Shown: in pieces, positions 7,845 through 17,862 of the stretch
How the letters are laid out: each line of letters begins with the position of its first letter
Position numbering within the stretch: the stretch's first letter is position 1
Source of the DNA: Vogesella sp. LIG4
Lineage (GTDB): Bacteria; Pseudomonadota; Gammaproteobacteria; Burkholderiales; Chromobacteriaceae
NCBI RefSeq assembly: GCF_900090205.1
Contig: NZ_LT607802.1
Coordinates: forward strand, 409,858-473,857
Reading direction: 5' to 3'
Length of the DNA stretch: 64,000 nucleotides
Made by a program: the position numbers and the translations under genes
Notes under the pieces: model-generated
What the model saw: only the letters and a program-made list of their open reading frames with translations
Database searches by the model: none
What the model was told of the DNA's origin: nothing

Positions 7845-7875
7845 AAAAAAAGGGCAGAATTTCTTCTGCCCTTTT
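7845..7875 (-). terminator. cydB terminator
   Basis: AGGGCAGAA / TTCTGCCCT hairpin followed on the minus strand by a T-run, 23 bases past the cydB stop. It separates the cyd operon from the FNR-controlled gene beyond it. Confidence 0.88.
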
Positions 7876-7897
7876 GCGTTGGCGCAATGTTTGCCAC

Positions 7898-8908
7898 TCA
7901 GGAATAGCTTAATCCGCGCGCCTTGCCCCAGAACACGCGGTAGGCAAATACGGTGTAGGCAATGATGGCCGGCAGCACCACCGCGGCGCCAGCCAGGATC
8001 ACCCACAGCGCCTCCGGGTCGCTGGCTGCCTGCCAGATGTCCAGCCGGCCGATGACGATCTGCGGGAACACGCTGTAGGCCAGCCCCCAGAACGCCAGCA
8101 GCACGATGCCCACCGTGGCGGCAAACGGCAGCCAGCAGAAGTTGTCGCGCCCGGCGGCCTGGCGGGCTGCCAGCCTGGGCAGGCTCATCGCCAGCAGCAC
8201 GAACAGCGCCAGGCTCACCAGCGGCAGCGGCAACAGCAGCAGGAAGTCCGGCAGCACGAACCACTTGGCAGCGATGCGCGGGTTGGCCAGCGGCGTGGCA
8301 ATCGACACCAGCAGCACCGCGAGGCCGGTACCCAGCAGCGCACGCTGCGCCCAGCGCGTGGCACGCTGCTGCAACTCGCCCTCGGTTTTCATGATCAGCC
8401 AGCTCGCCCCCAGCAACACGTAGCCGGCAGCCAGCCCGGCACCGGCCAGCAGCGCAAAGCCCCAGGCGGCGGCGCCGGGTGCAAAGCCGGTAAGGTAGCG
8501 CCCCAGCATCACGCCCTGGCTCAATGCGGCCAACAGCGAGCCGGCGGCGAAGGCGGTGTTCCACGCCGGCTGGTGATGCGCCTGCGCCTTGACGCGGAAG
8601 TCGAACGCCACCCCGCGCAGAATCAGCCCCAGCAGCATCAGCGCCACCGGCAGGTACAGCTCGCCCAGGATGATGCCGTGCGCCAGCGGGAAGGCCACCA
8701 GCAGCAGGCCCACACCCAGCACCAGCCAGGTCTCGTTGGCATCCCAGAACGGGCCGATGCTGGCGATCATGGTGTCGCGCTGGCCGTCGCTGCCCAGCGG
8801 CAGCAGTATGCCCACCCCCAGGTCGTAGCCGTCCAGGATCACATAGGCCAGCAGCGAGATGGCCATCAGGCCGGCGAAGATCACCGGCAATACCAGTTCC
8901 GCAGTCAT
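7898..8908 (-). CDS. cydB: Cytochrome bd-type quinol oxidase subunit II
   Basis: A 336-aa integral membrane protein with about eight to nine hydrophobic helices. It opens with LPVIFAGLMAISLLAYVILDGYDLGVGIL and continues with GPFWDANETWLVLG and ILRGVAFDFR, all typical of CydB/CioB. It pairs with subunit I to reduce O2 with quinol at the cytoplasmic membrane. Its ATG overlaps the stop of the subunit I gene (ATGA), indicating translational coupling. The set is preceded by a GbsR/MarR-type regulator. Confidence 0.94.
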   Translation of the reverse strand: MTAELVLPVIFAGLMAISLLAYVILDGYDLGVGILLPLGSDGQRDTMIASIGPFWDANETWLVLGVGLLLVAFPLAHGIILGELYLPVALMLLGLILRGVAFDFRVKAQAHHQPAWNTAFAAGSLLAALSQGVMLGRYLTGFAPGAAAWGFALLAGAGLAAGYVLLGASWLIMKTEGELQQRATRWAQRALLGTGLAVLLVSIATPLANPRIAAKWFVLPDFLLLLPLPLVSLALFVLLAMSLPRLAARQAAGRDNFCWLPFAATVGIVLLAFWGLAYSVFPQIVIGRLDIWQAASDPEALWVILAGAAVVLPAIIAYTVFAYRVFWGKARGLSYS

Positions 8909-10242
8909 GCCGTCACTCCTTCAAGGTTGGCCGCAAGCGGCTTGCCGGCCTTGCGCGCCAGGTAGAACACCACCGACACATAGCTCGCCAGCAGCACCAC
9001 ATACAGCGTCAGATACATCAGCAGCGTGGACAAAATCATGCCGCCACCCACCGTGGAGGCGGCATCGGCGGTACGCAGGATGCCGGTGACCAGCCACGGC
9101 TGGCGGCCGATCTCGGTAACGAACCAGCCCGCCACCGTGGCCAGCCAGCCGGAAAACGTCATCGCCACCAGCACCCGCGCCAGCCAGGGCGCCGGCGCCC
9201 CGCGGCGGCGCAGCTGCCACAGTGCCAGCCAGCTGGACAGCAGCATCAGCCCGCCCATCGCCACCATCACGCGAAAGCTCCAGAACACCTTGGCCACCGG
9301 CGGATGCGCGTCGGCAAACTGCTCCAGGCCGCGGATCTCGCCATCGGCGTGGTGGGTGATGATCACGCTGGCCAGCTTCGGCACGCCCACCGCATAGCGG
9401 TTGCTGTGGCTGGCCTCGTCCGGCAGCGCGAACAGCAGCAGCGGCGCGCCGCGTTCGGTGTGCCACACGCCTTCGATGGCGGCCAGCTTGGCCGGCTGGT
9501 GCTCGAAGGTGTTCAGGCCGTGCGCATCGCCAGCCAGTATCTGCAGCGGAATCAGCACTGCGGCCAACGTTACGCCGGTGCTCAGCGCGGCACGCACGCT
9601 GGCGGCACGGTCGCCGCGCAGCCAGCGGTAGGCGGACACCCCGGCCACCAGGAAGGCCACCGTCAGGCCGGAGGCCAGCAGCATGTGGGTGAGGCGGTAA
9701 GGCATGGACGGGTTGAAGATCACCGCCAGCCAGCTCTGCACATGCACCTTGCCGCCCACCACGCTGACGCCGGCCGGCGTCTGCATCCAGGAGTTCAGCG
9801 CGATGATCCAGAACGCCGACACCGTGGTGCCGAACGCCACCAGGAAGGTAGCCAGCGTGTGCACGCGGTTGCTCACCCGCGAGCGGCCGAACAGCATCAC
9901 CCCCAGGAAGGTGGCCTCCAGGAAGAACGCCGTCAGCACCTCGTAGGCCAGCAGCGGCCCGGCCACGTTGCCGACATGCTGCATATAGCCCGGCCAGTTG
10001 GTGCCGAACTGGAAGCTCATGGTGATGCCGGACACCACGCCCAGCGCGAAGGTGAGTGCGAAGATCTTCACCCAGAAGCCGTAGGCGTCCATCCACGCCT
10101 CATCGCCGCTGCGGTCGTAACGGCGCTTGAAGAACAGCAGCACCCAGCCCATGGCGATGCTGATGGTGGGAAACAGGATGTGAAAGCTGATGTTGGCCGC
10201 AAACTGGATGCGCGCCAGCGTGACGGGGTCGAGCGACGTCAT
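8905..10242 (-). CDS. cydA: Cytochrome bd-type (CIO-like) quinol oxidase subunit I
   Basis: A 445-aa heme-bearing subunit I. It has the N-terminal His of FHILFPTISIAMG (H21), the quinol-binding GRQPW motif and multiple transmembrane helices. At 445 aa it has the short Q-loop of cyanide-insensitive oxidases (CioA), not the approximately 520-aa E. coli form. The frame stays open far upstream, but the ATG at 10242 has a strong AAGGAGGAG site and the correct N-terminus MTSLDPVTLARIQF. It starts 2 bases past the regulator gene, in one operon with cydB. Confidence 0.94.
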   Translation of the reverse strand: MTSLDPVTLARIQFAANISFHILFPTISIAMGWVLLFFKRRYDRSGDEAWMDAYGFWVKIFALTFALGVVSGITMSFQFGTNWPGYMQHVGNVAGPLLAYEVLTAFFLEATFLGVMLFGRSRVSNRVHTLATFLVAFGTTVSAFWIIALNSWMQTPAGVSVVGGKVHVQSWLAVIFNPSMPYRLTHMLLASGLTVAFLVAGVSAYRWLRGDRAASVRAALSTGVTLAAVLIPLQILAGDAHGLNTFEHQPAKLAAIEGVWHTERGAPLLLFALPDEASHSNRYAVGVPKLASVIITHHADGEIRGLEQFADAHPPVAKVFWSFRVMVAMGGLMLLSSWLALWQLRRRGAPAPWLARVLVAMTFSGWLATVAGWFVTEIGRQPWLVTGILRTADAASTVGGGMILSTLLMYLTLYVVLLASYVSVVFYLARKAGKPLAANLEGVTA

Positions 10243-10244
10243 GA

Positions 10245-10814
10245 TTACTCCTCCTTGCCGCCGTCGCGGCCAGCCAGCCGCGACAGGCTCTGGGTGAACT
10301 GCAAAACCTTCTGCACCTGGCTGCCCAGCTTCATCAGCTTCTGCAGCGTCTCCACGTCCATATCGCGGATGTCGGCAAACCAGCGCGTCACCAGCTCGAT
10401 CAGCTGGTACATCTCGTTCATGCGCGCCTGCGCGTGGCGCTCGGCCTCGCTGTCCGGCGATTGCAGCATGGCGCCGCGCAGCATGGTCAGCGTCGGCTCC
10501 ACCTCGCGCTTCTGCCGCTCCTCGGCCAGCGTCTTGAATATGGCCCACACGTCTTCCGGCGTGGAGAAATACTCGCGGCGATCGCCCGGCAGGTGCTGCA
10601 ATTTCACCAGGCGCCAGGCCTGCAGCTCCTTCAGCGCCATGCTGGTATTGGAGCGCGAACAGCCGATGGCTTCCACGATGTCGTCGGCGTTCAGCGGCTT
10701 GTCGGAGACATACAGCAACGCGTAGATCTGGCCCACGGTGCGGTTGATGCCCCAGTGGCTGCCCATCTCGCCGAAATGCAGCACGAAGGACTGGATCAGG
10801 GGTGGCAGATTCAT
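10245..10814 (-). CDS. GbsR/MarR-type transcriptional regulator
   Basis: A 189-aa winged-helix protein starting MNLPPLIQSFVLHFGEMGSHWGINRTVGQIYALLY, the usual GbsR-like N-terminus. The DNA-binding region ADDIVEAIGCSRSNTSMALKEL is at about residues 45-66, followed by a helical dimerisation part. ATG at 10814 has GGAAAAG before it. An in-frame ATG at 10853 would lie inside an FNR box and is not used. It is the first gene of the cydAB operon (2-base gap to cydA), so it most likely regulates the oxidase. Its ligand is unknown. Confidence 0.85.
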   Translation of the reverse strand: MNLPPLIQSFVLHFGEMGSHWGINRTVGQIYALLYVSDKPLNADDIVEAIGCSRSNTSMALKELQAWRLVKLQHLPGDRREYFSTPEDVWAIFKTLAEERQKREVEPTLTMLRGAMLQSPDSEAERHAQARMNEMYQLIELVTRWFADIRDMDVETLQKLMKLGSQVQKVLQFTQSLSRLAGRDGGKEE

Positions 10815-10846
10815 TGCTTTTCCAATTTTCAGTAATTTCTGAAAGT

Positions 10847-10860
10847 TTGACATACATCAA
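10847..10860. promoter_or_regulatory. FNR box upstream of the marR-cydAB operon
   Basis: TTGAC-ATAC-ATCAA matches the FNR/Anr consensus. Its centre is only about 40 bases before the regulator's ATG. With standard class II spacing the transcript would begin at the start codon, so repression, or activation in another geometry, is more likely. The divergent GGDEF gene starts 121 bases away on the other side. Confidence 0.72.
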
Positions 10861-10980
10861 AGACCAGGTACAAGCAGATTCGCCTGTTCGCCACGGCAAA
10901 CGCTCAATTACGTCGTTTAAAGATTGTTGACCTTCACGGGAGTCGCCATACTCGAAAGGTCGCCACCCGCCGAGCCCTCC

Positions 10981-12825
10981 ATGCCCGACCCTTCCCGGTT
11001 CAGCCTCGATTTGCTGCACGCCACCGCCGACGCCACCGGCGGCGACTACCTGCATGCGCTGACCAGCAAGCTGGCCTCCGTGCAGCCGGGCTGCATCGCC
11101 ATCGTGGCGCAGCCAAGCTACCAGCCGCGCCTGGCCGCCCACGTGCTGTACAGCAGCCAGCCGCTGCCACAGGCCCACTACCCCGCGGCCGGCAGCAGCT
11201 GCCAGCAGGTCATGCACAGCGGCCAGCCACTGCTGCGGCAGCAGGCGCCGCAGGGCGGCATCGCCGCGCCCGCCGGCAGCCCGTGGCAGGCCTATGCCGG
11301 CTGGCCGCTGCAGGACGAACATGGCGATAGCCTGGGCGTGCTGGCGCTGTTCAGCCCGCAGCCGCTGCCCGGCGGGCTGCTGGCGGCAGTGGCGCCGTTT
11401 GCCCGCCGCGCCAGCGCCGAGCTGCAACGCCTGCGCCATGACGATGAACAGCAGCAGCGCATGCGCTGGCACGCCCTGCACAGCAGCGTGCTGCGCCAGT
11501 ACCTGGATGGCCGGGTAACCTTGCCGGCACTGCTGGAGCTGGTGGTACAGCAGATCGAGCGCCAGCAGCCGGACTGGCTGTGCACCATCGTGCTGCTGGA
11601 CGACGAACAGCGCATGCGCCCGCTGGCCACGCCGTCGCTGCCGGCGGCCTACAGCGCCCTGCTGCAGGGCATGGCCATCGGCCCGGCGGTAGGCAGCTGC
11701 GGCGCCGCCGCCTGGCATGGCCAGCGCGTGGTGGCGGAAAACCTGCAGCAGCACCCCAACTGGCAGCCCTACCGCGACATCGCCGCCCGCTTCGGCCTGG
11801 GCAGCTGCTGGTCCGAGCCCATCATCGACAGCCACGGCAAGGTGCACGGCACCTTTGCCGTCTATCAGCAGCGGCCGGCCACACCCACGCCGCAGGCCAT
11901 CACCATCCTGGAAGACTGCGCCCGCCTGCTGGCGGTGATGATGGAAAACAGCGAGATGCGCCGCTCGCTGGACAGCCGCACCGGCTGGTACCAGGCGGTG
12001 CTGCAGAACTCGGCCGATGCGCTGTCGGTCATCGACCTCGACGGCCGCTTTCTGGAAGTGAGCGACTCGCTATGCCAGATGCTGGGCTACAGCTCGCAGG
12101 AGCTGCTGGCCATGCACCTGTGGCAGGTCGTGCCCGAGGTGACGCCGGAACTCATCCGCCAGCGCCTGGCCACCACCGACGAAGACGGCGAAACCTTCGA
12201 CAGCGTCAACCGCCATCGCGACGGCCACCTCATCGACGTGGAAGTCAGCGCCCGCCGCATCACCCTGGATGGCCGCCAGGTAATCTGGGGCTCGGCGCGC
12301 GACATCGGCGAGCGCAAGGCGCTGGAGCGGCTGCTGCGCGAGCAGGCCTGTACCGACATGCTCACCGGCCTCGCCAGCCGCCGCCATTTCCTGCAGCAGC
12401 TCGACAAGGCGCTGACCCACCCCGCCGGCAGCGCCGTGCTATGGATGCTGGACCTGGATTTCTTCAAGCAGATCAACGACCGGCACGGCCACGACTGCGG
12501 CGACCACGCGCTGGCGCACTTCGCCGGCCTGTTGCGCCAGCAGCTGCCGCCCGGCACGCCGGCGGGCCGCCTGGGCGGCGAGGAATTCGCCGTCCTGCTG
12601 TGTGCCGGCACGCCGCAGCAGGCGCAGCAGCTGGCCGAGGCTTTCCTGGCCGCGCTGCGCCGCCAGCCGCTGAGCTACCAGCAGCACACGGTGGCGCTCA
12701 CCGTGTCCATAGGCCAGGTCTGCGTGGCGGCGGGCGAGGACAGCCGCAGCCTGCTGGCCCGCGCCGACCAGGCGCTGTACCTGGCCAAGCACGCCGGCAG
12801 GGATTGCTGTGTTTCGCTGCCGTGA
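10981..12825 (+). CDS. Diguanylate cyclase with GAF, GAF, PAS and GGDEF domains
   Basis: A 614-aa predicted cytoplasmic c-di-GMP synthase. Order: a degenerate GAF-like region (about 10-150), a second GAF (about 175-320), a PAS domain starting YQAVLQNSADALSVID (about 335-450), then a GGDEF domain. The active-site loop is GGEEF at 532-536, with the metal-binding DLDFFKQIND. No RxxD inhibitory site is present at the usual distance before it, so product inhibition may be absent. ATG at 10981 is preferred to a TTG at 10924. No transmembrane segment is seen. It diverges from the marR-cydAB operon; the signal sensed is unknown. Confidence 0.9.
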   Translation: MPDPSRFSLDLLHATADATGGDYLHALTSKLASVQPGCIAIVAQPSYQPRLAAHVLYSSQPLPQAHYPAAGSSCQQVMHSGQPLLRQQAPQGGIAAPAGSPWQAYAGWPLQDEHGDSLGVLALFSPQPLPGGLLAAVAPFARRASAELQRLRHDDEQQQRMRWHALHSSVLRQYLDGRVTLPALLELVVQQIERQQPDWLCTIVLLDDEQRMRPLATPSLPAAYSALLQGMAIGPAVGSCGAAAWHGQRVVAENLQQHPNWQPYRDIAARFGLGSCWSEPIIDSHGKVHGTFAVYQQRPATPTPQAITILEDCARLLAVMMENSEMRRSLDSRTGWYQAVLQNSADALSVIDLDGRFLEVSDSLCQMLGYSSQELLAMHLWQVVPEVTPELIRQRLATTDEDGETFDSVNRHRDGHLIDVEVSARRITLDGRQVIWGSARDIGERKALERLLREQACTDMLTGLASRRHFLQQLDKALTHPAGSAVLWMLDLDFFKQINDRHGHDCGDHALAHFAGLLRQQLPPGTPAGRLGGEEFAVLLCAGTPQQAQQLAEAFLAALRRQPLSYQQHTVALTVSIGQVCVAAGEDSRSLLARADQALYLAKHAGRDCCVSLP

Positions 12826-12858
12826 CGTACCGATTGGCATCCCGTAAAATGTCGCGCC

Positions 12859-12890
12859 GCGCCCCGCCAGTCGGGGCGCCAGCATTTTTG
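12859..12890 (+). terminator. Probable terminator of the GGDEF gene
   Basis: GCGCCCC / GGGGCGC hairpin with a short loop, then a five-T run after a 5-base spacer. The weak spacing lowers confidence. The GCGGCCAACCTT word begins exactly at the end of the T-run. Confidence 0.45.
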
Positions 12891-12919
12891 CGGCCAACCT
12901 TTTGCCCAGGATTCACCCG

Positions 12920-15463
12920 ATGAGCACGCCCCAGCACACCCCGATGATGCAGCAGTACCTCGCCCTGAAACGCGAACACGCCGACAAGCTGCTGTTCTAC
13001 CGCATGGGCGACTTCTACGAGCTGTTCTACGAGGACGCGGAGAAAGCCTCGCGCCTGCTGGACATCACCCTCACTGCGCGCGGCGCCAGCGGCGGTGCGC
13101 CGATCAAGATGGCCGGCATCCCCTACCACGCGGCGGAAGGCTATCTGGCGCGGCTGGTGAAGATGGGCGAATCGGTGGCCATTGCCGAGCAGATCGGCGA
13201 CCCGGCGCTGGCCAAGGGCCCGGTGGAGCGCAAGGTGGTGCGCATCGTCACCCCCGGCACGCTGACCGACGCCGCGCTGCTGGACGACAAGCGCGACAAC
13301 CTGGTGCTGGCCATCAATATGCACAAGGGCGTGCTGGGCCTGGCCTGGCTGTCACTGGCCAGCGGCGAATTCCGCATCATGCAAACCGGCGTGGAAGAGC
13401 TGCACAGCGAGCTGGAGCGGTTGAAGCCGGCCGAGCTGGTGATACCGGACGACACCGGCCTGGCGGCGTTCGAGGCCATCACCATGCCGCGCAAGAAGCT
13501 GCCGCCGTGGCAGTTCGACGTGGAATCGTCGCAGCTGGCGCTGACCCGCCACTTCGGCACCCGCGACCTGGCCGGCTTCGGTGCCGACACCCTGCCGGTG
13601 GCAGTGGGCGCCGCCGGCGCCTTGCTGGAGTACGTCAAATCGACGCAGGGGGTGAACCCGGCGCACATCGCCCAGCTGGCGGTGGAAGACGCCGGCGAGC
13701 TGATCCGCATGGACGCCGCCACCCGCCGCAACCTGGAACTCACCGAAACCATCCGCGGCGAGTCCTCCCCTACGCTGGCATCCTTGCTGGACACCTGCGC
13801 CACCAGCATGGGCAGCCGTCTGCTGCGCCACTGGCTGCATCACCCCATCCGCCTGCACGACAAGCTGGCCCGCCGCCAGCAGGCGGTGCGCGCGCTACTG
13901 GCCGCGCACGGCGAGGTGCACAGCCAGCTGCGCGAGGTGGCCGACATCGAGCGCATCACCGCGCGCGTGGCACTGCGCTCGGCGCGCCCGCGTGACCTGG
14001 CGGCACTGCGCGATTCGCTGGCGGCACTGGCCGGAGTGAAAACGTTGGCCGCAAGCCTGCCGGCGCCACTGCTGGGCGAGCTGGCGGCACTGCTGCCGGA
14101 CAACTCGCCGGTGCAGAGCATGCTGACCGAAGCGATCCTGCCGGAGCCGTCCACCTTCCTGCGCGACGGCGGCGTGATCAACCACGGCTTCCATGCCGAC
14201 CTGGACGAGCTGCGCGCCATCCAGACCGACTGCGGCGACTTCCTCCTGGCGCTGGAAGCGCGCGAGAAGGAACGCAGCGGCATCAGCACACTGAAGGTGG
14301 AATTCAACAAGGTGCACGGCTTCTATATCGAGGTCAGCAAGGCGCAGTCCGACAAGGTGCCGGACGACTACCGCCGCCGCCAGACGCTGAAGAACGCCGA
14401 ACGCTACATCACCCCGGAGCTGAAGGCCTTCGAGGACAAGGCGCTGTCGGCGCAGGACAAGTCGCTGGCGCTGGAAAAGCAGCTGTACGAAGCACTGCTG
14501 GACCGGCTGGCGCCGTTCATCAGCGAGCTGAAGCTGATCGCCCAGGCGGTGGCCGGTCTTGACGTGCTGTCCGCCTTTGCCGAGCGCGCACAGACCCACA
14601 ACTACGTGGAGCCGGAATTCGTGGCCGACACCCGGCTGGACATCATCGCCGGCCGCCACCCGGTGGTGGAGGCGGAGGTGGAGCGCTTCATCGCCAACGA
14701 CACCCGCCTGGCCGCCGAGCGCAAGCTGCTGCTGATCACCGGCCCGAACATGGGCGGTAAATCCACCTATATGCGCCAGAACGCGCTGATCACCCTGATG
14801 GCGCACATCGGCAGCTTCGTGCCGGCGCAGAGCGCCACCATCGGCCAGATCGACCGCATCTTCACCCGCATCGGCGCCAGCGACGACCTGGCCGGCGGGC
14901 GCTCCACCTTCATGGTGGAGATGACCGAGACCGCCAACATCCTCAACAACGCCAGCGACAAATCACTGGTGCTGATGGACGAGGTTGGCCGCGGCACTTC
15001 CACTTTCGATGGCCTGGCACTGGCCTGGGCCATCGCCCGCGCGCTGATCGAAAAGAGCCGCGCCTACACCCTGTTCGCCACCCACTACTTCGAGCTGACC
15101 AGCCTGGCCGGCGAGTACGACTCGGTGGCCAACGTGCACCTGTCGGCAGTGGAGCACAAGGACCGCATCGTGTTCCTGCACCACGTGGAGGACGGCCCGG
15201 CCAGCCAGAGCTACGGCCTGGCGGTGGCGCAGCTGGCCGGCGTGCCGCCCAGGGTGATCCGCGAAGCGCGCCGCTACCTCACCGAGCTGGAAAACGAATC
15301 CGCCGCCCGCGCCCAGCCGGACCTGTTCAGCAGCCCGGTGGTAATCCAGCACGAGCCGGAGCCGCACCCGGCGCTGGAGGCGCTGCTGGAACTGGACGTG
15401 GACAATCTTTCGCCCCGCCAGGCGCTGGACAAGCTGTACGAGTTGCAAAAGATGACAAAATAA
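12920..15463 (+). CDS. mutS: DNA mismatch repair protein MutS
   Basis: An 847-aa mismatch-recognition ATPase. The N-terminal mismatch-wedge motif F-Y-E is at residues 32-34 (GDFYELFY). The Walker A GPNMGGKS is at about 608-616, followed by the [14 protein letters not shown]alker B/signature and the THY histidine region. A QPDLF motif near the C-terminus resembles a beta-clamp binding site. ATG at 12920 gives [17 protein letters not shown], the canonical beginning. It acts with MutL in post-replicative repair; mutL is not in the window. Confidence 0.97.
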   Translation: MSTPQHTPMMQQYLALKREHADKLLFYRMGDFYELFYEDAEKASRLLDITLTARGASGGAPIKMAGIPYHAAEGYLARLVKMGESVAIAEQIGDPALAKGPVERKVVRIVTPGTLTDAALLDDKRDNLVLAINMHKGVLGLAWLSLASGEFRIMQTGVEELHSELERLKPAELVIPDDTGLAAFEAITMPRKKLPPWQFDVESSQLALTRHFGTRDLAGFGADTLPVAVGAAGALLEYVKSTQGVNPAHIAQLAVEDAGELIRMDAATRRNLELTETIRGESSPTLASLLDTCATSMGSRLLRHWLHHPIRLHDKLARRQQAVRALLAAHGEVHSQLREVADIERITARVALRSARPRDLAALRDSLAALAGVKTLAASLPAPLLGELAALLPDNSPVQSMLTEAILPEPSTFLRDGGVINHGFHADLDELRAIQTDCGDFLLALEAREKERSGISTLKVEFNKVHGFYIEVSKAQSDKVPDDYRRRQTLKNAERYITPELKAFEDKALSAQDKSLALEKQLYEALLDRLAPFISELKLIAQAVAGLDVLSAFAERAQTHNYVEPEFVADTRLDIIAGRHPVVEAEVERFIANDTRLAAERKLLLITGPNMGGKSTYMRQNALITLMAHIGSFVPAQSATIGQIDRIFTRIGASDDLAGGRSTFMVEMTETANILNNASDKSLVLMDEVGRGTSTFDGLALAWAIARALIEKSRAYTLFATHYFELTSLAGEYDSVANVHLSAVEHKDRIVFLHHVEDGPASQSYGLAVAQLAGVPPRVIREARRYLTELENESAARAQPDLFSSPVVIQHEPEPHPALEALLELDVDNLSPRQALDKLYELQKMTK

Positions 15464-15537
15464 AGGCGTGTTATTTGATAGCCATTTCCTACAATGGATT
15501 TATTGCCATCGACCCCAAGGAAAGGAGACAGACAGAT

Positions 15538-15975
15538 ATGCATGCAGAAGGTAACGCCGTAGTTTCCGCGTTGGCGCGCCTGTTTGGCGCCGCCAACGGT
15601 GGCGAAGCCCTCCCGCTGTCAGGCATCCGTGAACGGGCCAGCAAGGAGTTGTCGCAACTGGCCAGTTTGGTAAAGGAAGGACTGGACGCTCGTGGTATCA
15701 CCATCCCGCCTGCCATCAGCCTGATCAGTTGTCCGGGCTGTCAGTTGATCGTGCAAGGCGACCATCCACAACGCGAGGCCATTCAGGCCCTGCTGGCAGA
15801 CGATCAACGTATTGCCAAGTACTTCAAGGAGGTAGAGGTACTGTTTGAAGTGGTTCGCGCGGCAGAAAATGCCGGCGAGGTGTTTCCGGAAGACAGCTGT
15901 TTCCATGTCGGCCTGACCAGTGCCGGCGCCGTGGCGTATTTTGACGACCACCGCTGCACGCCTACACCGGCGTAG
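15538..15975 (+). CDS. Unrecognised 145-aa conserved-looking protein with a CPGC motif
   Basis: A soluble 145-aa protein, start MHAEGNAVVSALARLFG, preceded by GGAGA. It contains ISCPGCQLIV at the middle and a single further Cys pair near the C-terminus (DSCFHVG, HRCT). No signal peptide or membrane helix is seen. The CPGC could bind metal or act in redox, but I do not recognise the family. It lies 74 bases after mutS in the same direction and ends at a clear terminator. Codon use looks like its neighbours, so it is probably a real gene. Confidence 0.7.
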   Translation: MHAEGNAVVSALARLFGAANGGEALPLSGIRERASKELSQLASLVKEGLDARGITIPPAISLISCPGCQLIVQGDHPQREAIQALLADDQRIAKYFKEVEVLFEVVRAAENAGEVFPEDSCFHVGLTSAGAVAYFDDHRCTPTPA

Positions 15976-15994
15976 TCAGCACCAGCAAGTAACA

Positions 15995-16018
15995 ACGGGA
16001 GGCATGCCTCCCGTTTTT
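15995..16018 (+). terminator. Terminator after the 145-aa gene
   Basis: ACGGGAGGC / GCCTCCCGT perfect hairpin followed by TTTTT, 20 bases past the stop. It may also slow aceK transcripts arriving from the other side. Confidence 0.9.
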
Positions 16019-16040
16019 CATGCCTGCGGCCAACCCTTGC

Positions 16041-17807
16041 TCAGCCAGCCGGCGCCTCGGGCGCGTAGCGCTGGCTGAAGCGCATCTCCACCGGGTAGGG
16101 GTAGAAATCCTCGATGAAGCCTGCGCGGATGCGCTGCTGCTTGTGCTGCCAGAATGCCGCATCCAGCAGCTCGCGGTGGTACTTGAGGAACACGCGCCGC
16201 ACCAGCGGGTCGCCCAGCAGGAAGGTGCCGAACTCCTCCGGGAACACGTCGCCGCGCGCCACCGGGTACCACACCTCGCCGGACATCTCCATTTCCGGGT
16301 TCGGCGCCGGCGGAATGCGGCGGAAGTGACAATCGGTCATGTACTCGATTTCGTCGTAGTCGTAGAAAATCACCCGCCCGTAGCGCGTCACGCCGAAGTT
16401 CTTGAACAGCATGTCGCCGGGGAAGATGTTGGCCGCAGCCAGATCCTTGATGGCATCGCCGTACTCGCGCACCACCCGCTCCTTCTCCGCCTCGTCGCAG
16501 CTCATCAGGTACAGGTTCAGGGGCTTCATGCGCCGCTCGATATACAGGTGGCGGATGACGATGCTGTCCTCGCCCTCCTCGATGCTGCTGGTGGCCAGGC
16601 GGCGCAATTCGTCCAGCAGCTCGTCGGTGAAGCGCGCCTTGGGAAAGGCCACGTTGGAGAACTCCAGCGTGTCGGCCATGCGGCCAACCCTGTCGTGGCG
16701 CTTCACCAGCTGGTACTTGGCCTTCACCGTGGCGCGGTCCACTTCCTTGGGGCCGCCGAACACGTCCTTGATCAGCTTGAACACATAGGGGTAGGACGGC
16801 AGGGTGAACACCAGCATCACCAGGCCGCGTATGCCCGGCGCCACCATGAACTGGTCGCCGGAATGCTGCAGATGCTGCATGAAGTCGCGGTAGAAGGTGT
16901 TCTTGCCCTGCTTCTGCAGCCCCAGCATGGTGTACAGCTCGGCCTTGGTCTTGGTGGGCAGCATGGAGCGCAGGAACTGCACATAACCGGACGGCACTTC
17001 CATATCGGCCATGAAGTAGGCGCGGCTGAAGGAAAACAGCACGCCGATGCGCCACGGCTCCAGCAGGATGGTGTCCAGGTACAGCCGGCCGTCGGCATCG
17101 TGCAGCACCGGCAGCGCGAACGGGTACAGCTGCCCGCCGTTCACCACCTTGCCGAAGATGTAGGCGGTCTTGTTACGGTAGAAGGCACTGGACAGCAGCT
17201 GGATCTGGAAGTTGGCCTCGGCTTGCGGCCAACGTTTGGCAAAGTGCTCGTCCACTGCGCGGATCACCCGCGCCAGGTCGCGCGACAGGTTGGCGAACGG
17301 CAGCCGCCAGCCGAAGTCGCCCACGATGCGGCGCAGCGCTCGGCGCAGGCCGCCCTGTGCCGGGTAGTAGCTGCGGTAGGACGGCGGGTCGGATTCGATG
17401 TACTCGGTGGAGATCGCCGGGCGGATGAAGATGAAATCGTTGTTGAAGTAGTCGCGGTGCAGGATGCGGGTGAACACCGAGTTGAAGAAGGTCTCGGCCA
17501 GCTCCGGCTGCTTGTGGTTGGTCAGCAGGCCGATGAAGTACAGTTTGGCCTGCTGCCAGATTTCGTCGTCCAGCAGGTCGGCGTGGAACTCGGTCTGCAG
17601 CCGCTGCACCGTCTCGTGCACCCGCTCGTCGTAGAACTGGATGCGGTCGCGCACCAGCTTCTGCACGCCCTGCCAGTCGGCCTCCTCGAACAGCTGCTTG
17701 GCCTGCTGGCTGACGGCGCGGAACAGCCGGTAGTGGCGGTCGAAGCCGTCCACCAGTGCCTGGGCGATCTCGCGTGCAACGGGGTTGTAGTACTCGGGGA
17801 TCTGCAT
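16041..17807 (-). CDS. aceK: Isocitrate dehydrogenase kinase/phosphatase AceK
   Basis: A 588-aa bifunctional enzyme that phosphorylates and dephosphorylates dimeric isocitrate dehydrogenase, diverting carbon to the glyoxylate shunt. The ATP-site loop [26 protein letters not shown] and the C-terminal kinase lobe with [13 protein letters not shown] are recognisable, and length matches the family (about 575-600). The natural target, icd with Ser111, lies 3.7 kb away at 21513-22757. No aceA or aceB is next to it, unlike the E. coli aceBAK operon. Confidence 0.96.
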   Translation of the reverse strand: MQIPEYYNPVAREIAQALVDGFDRHYRLFRAVSQQAKQLFEEADWQGVQKLVRDRIQFYDERVHETVQRLQTEFHADLLDDEIWQQAKLYFIGLLTNHKQPELAETFFNSVFTRILHRDYFNNDFIFIRPAISTEYIESDPPSYRSYYPAQGGLRRALRRIVGDFGWRLPFANLSRDLARVIRAVDEHFAKRWPQAEANFQIQLLSSAFYRNKTAYIFGKVVNGGQLYPFALPVLHDADGRLYLDTILLEPWRIGVLFSFSRAYFMADMEVPSGYVQFLRSMLPTKTKAELYTMLGLQKQGKNTFYRDFMQHLQHSGDQFMVAPGIRGLVMLVFTLPSYPYVFKLIKDVFGGPKEVDRATVKAKYQLVKRHDRVGRMADTLEFSNVAFPKARFTDELLDELRRLATSSIEEGEDSIVIRHLYIERRMKPLNLYLMSCDEAEKERVVREYGDAIKDLAAANIFPGDMLFKNFGVTRYGRVIFYDYDEIEYMTDCHFRRIPPAPNPEMEMSGEVWYPVARGDVFPEEFGTFLLGDPLVRRVFLKYHRELLDAAFWQHKQQRIRAGFIEDFYPYPVEMRFSQRYAPEAPAG

Positions 17808-17862
17808 CGTAGCACCTCGCTAGCGCCCGCAGCAGCGGTGGGGAGGGATAACGGCTGTAACC

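Noticed and set aside
7705..7887. 60-codon minus-strand frame across the cydB terminator
   Set aside because: It contains the terminator hairpin and the FNR box and has no ribosome binding site.
8905..11847. 980-residue fusion reading from the GGDEF region into CydA
   Set aside because: The part upstream of 10242 has no family resemblance and lies antisense to real genes. The cydA ATG has a strong ribosome binding site.
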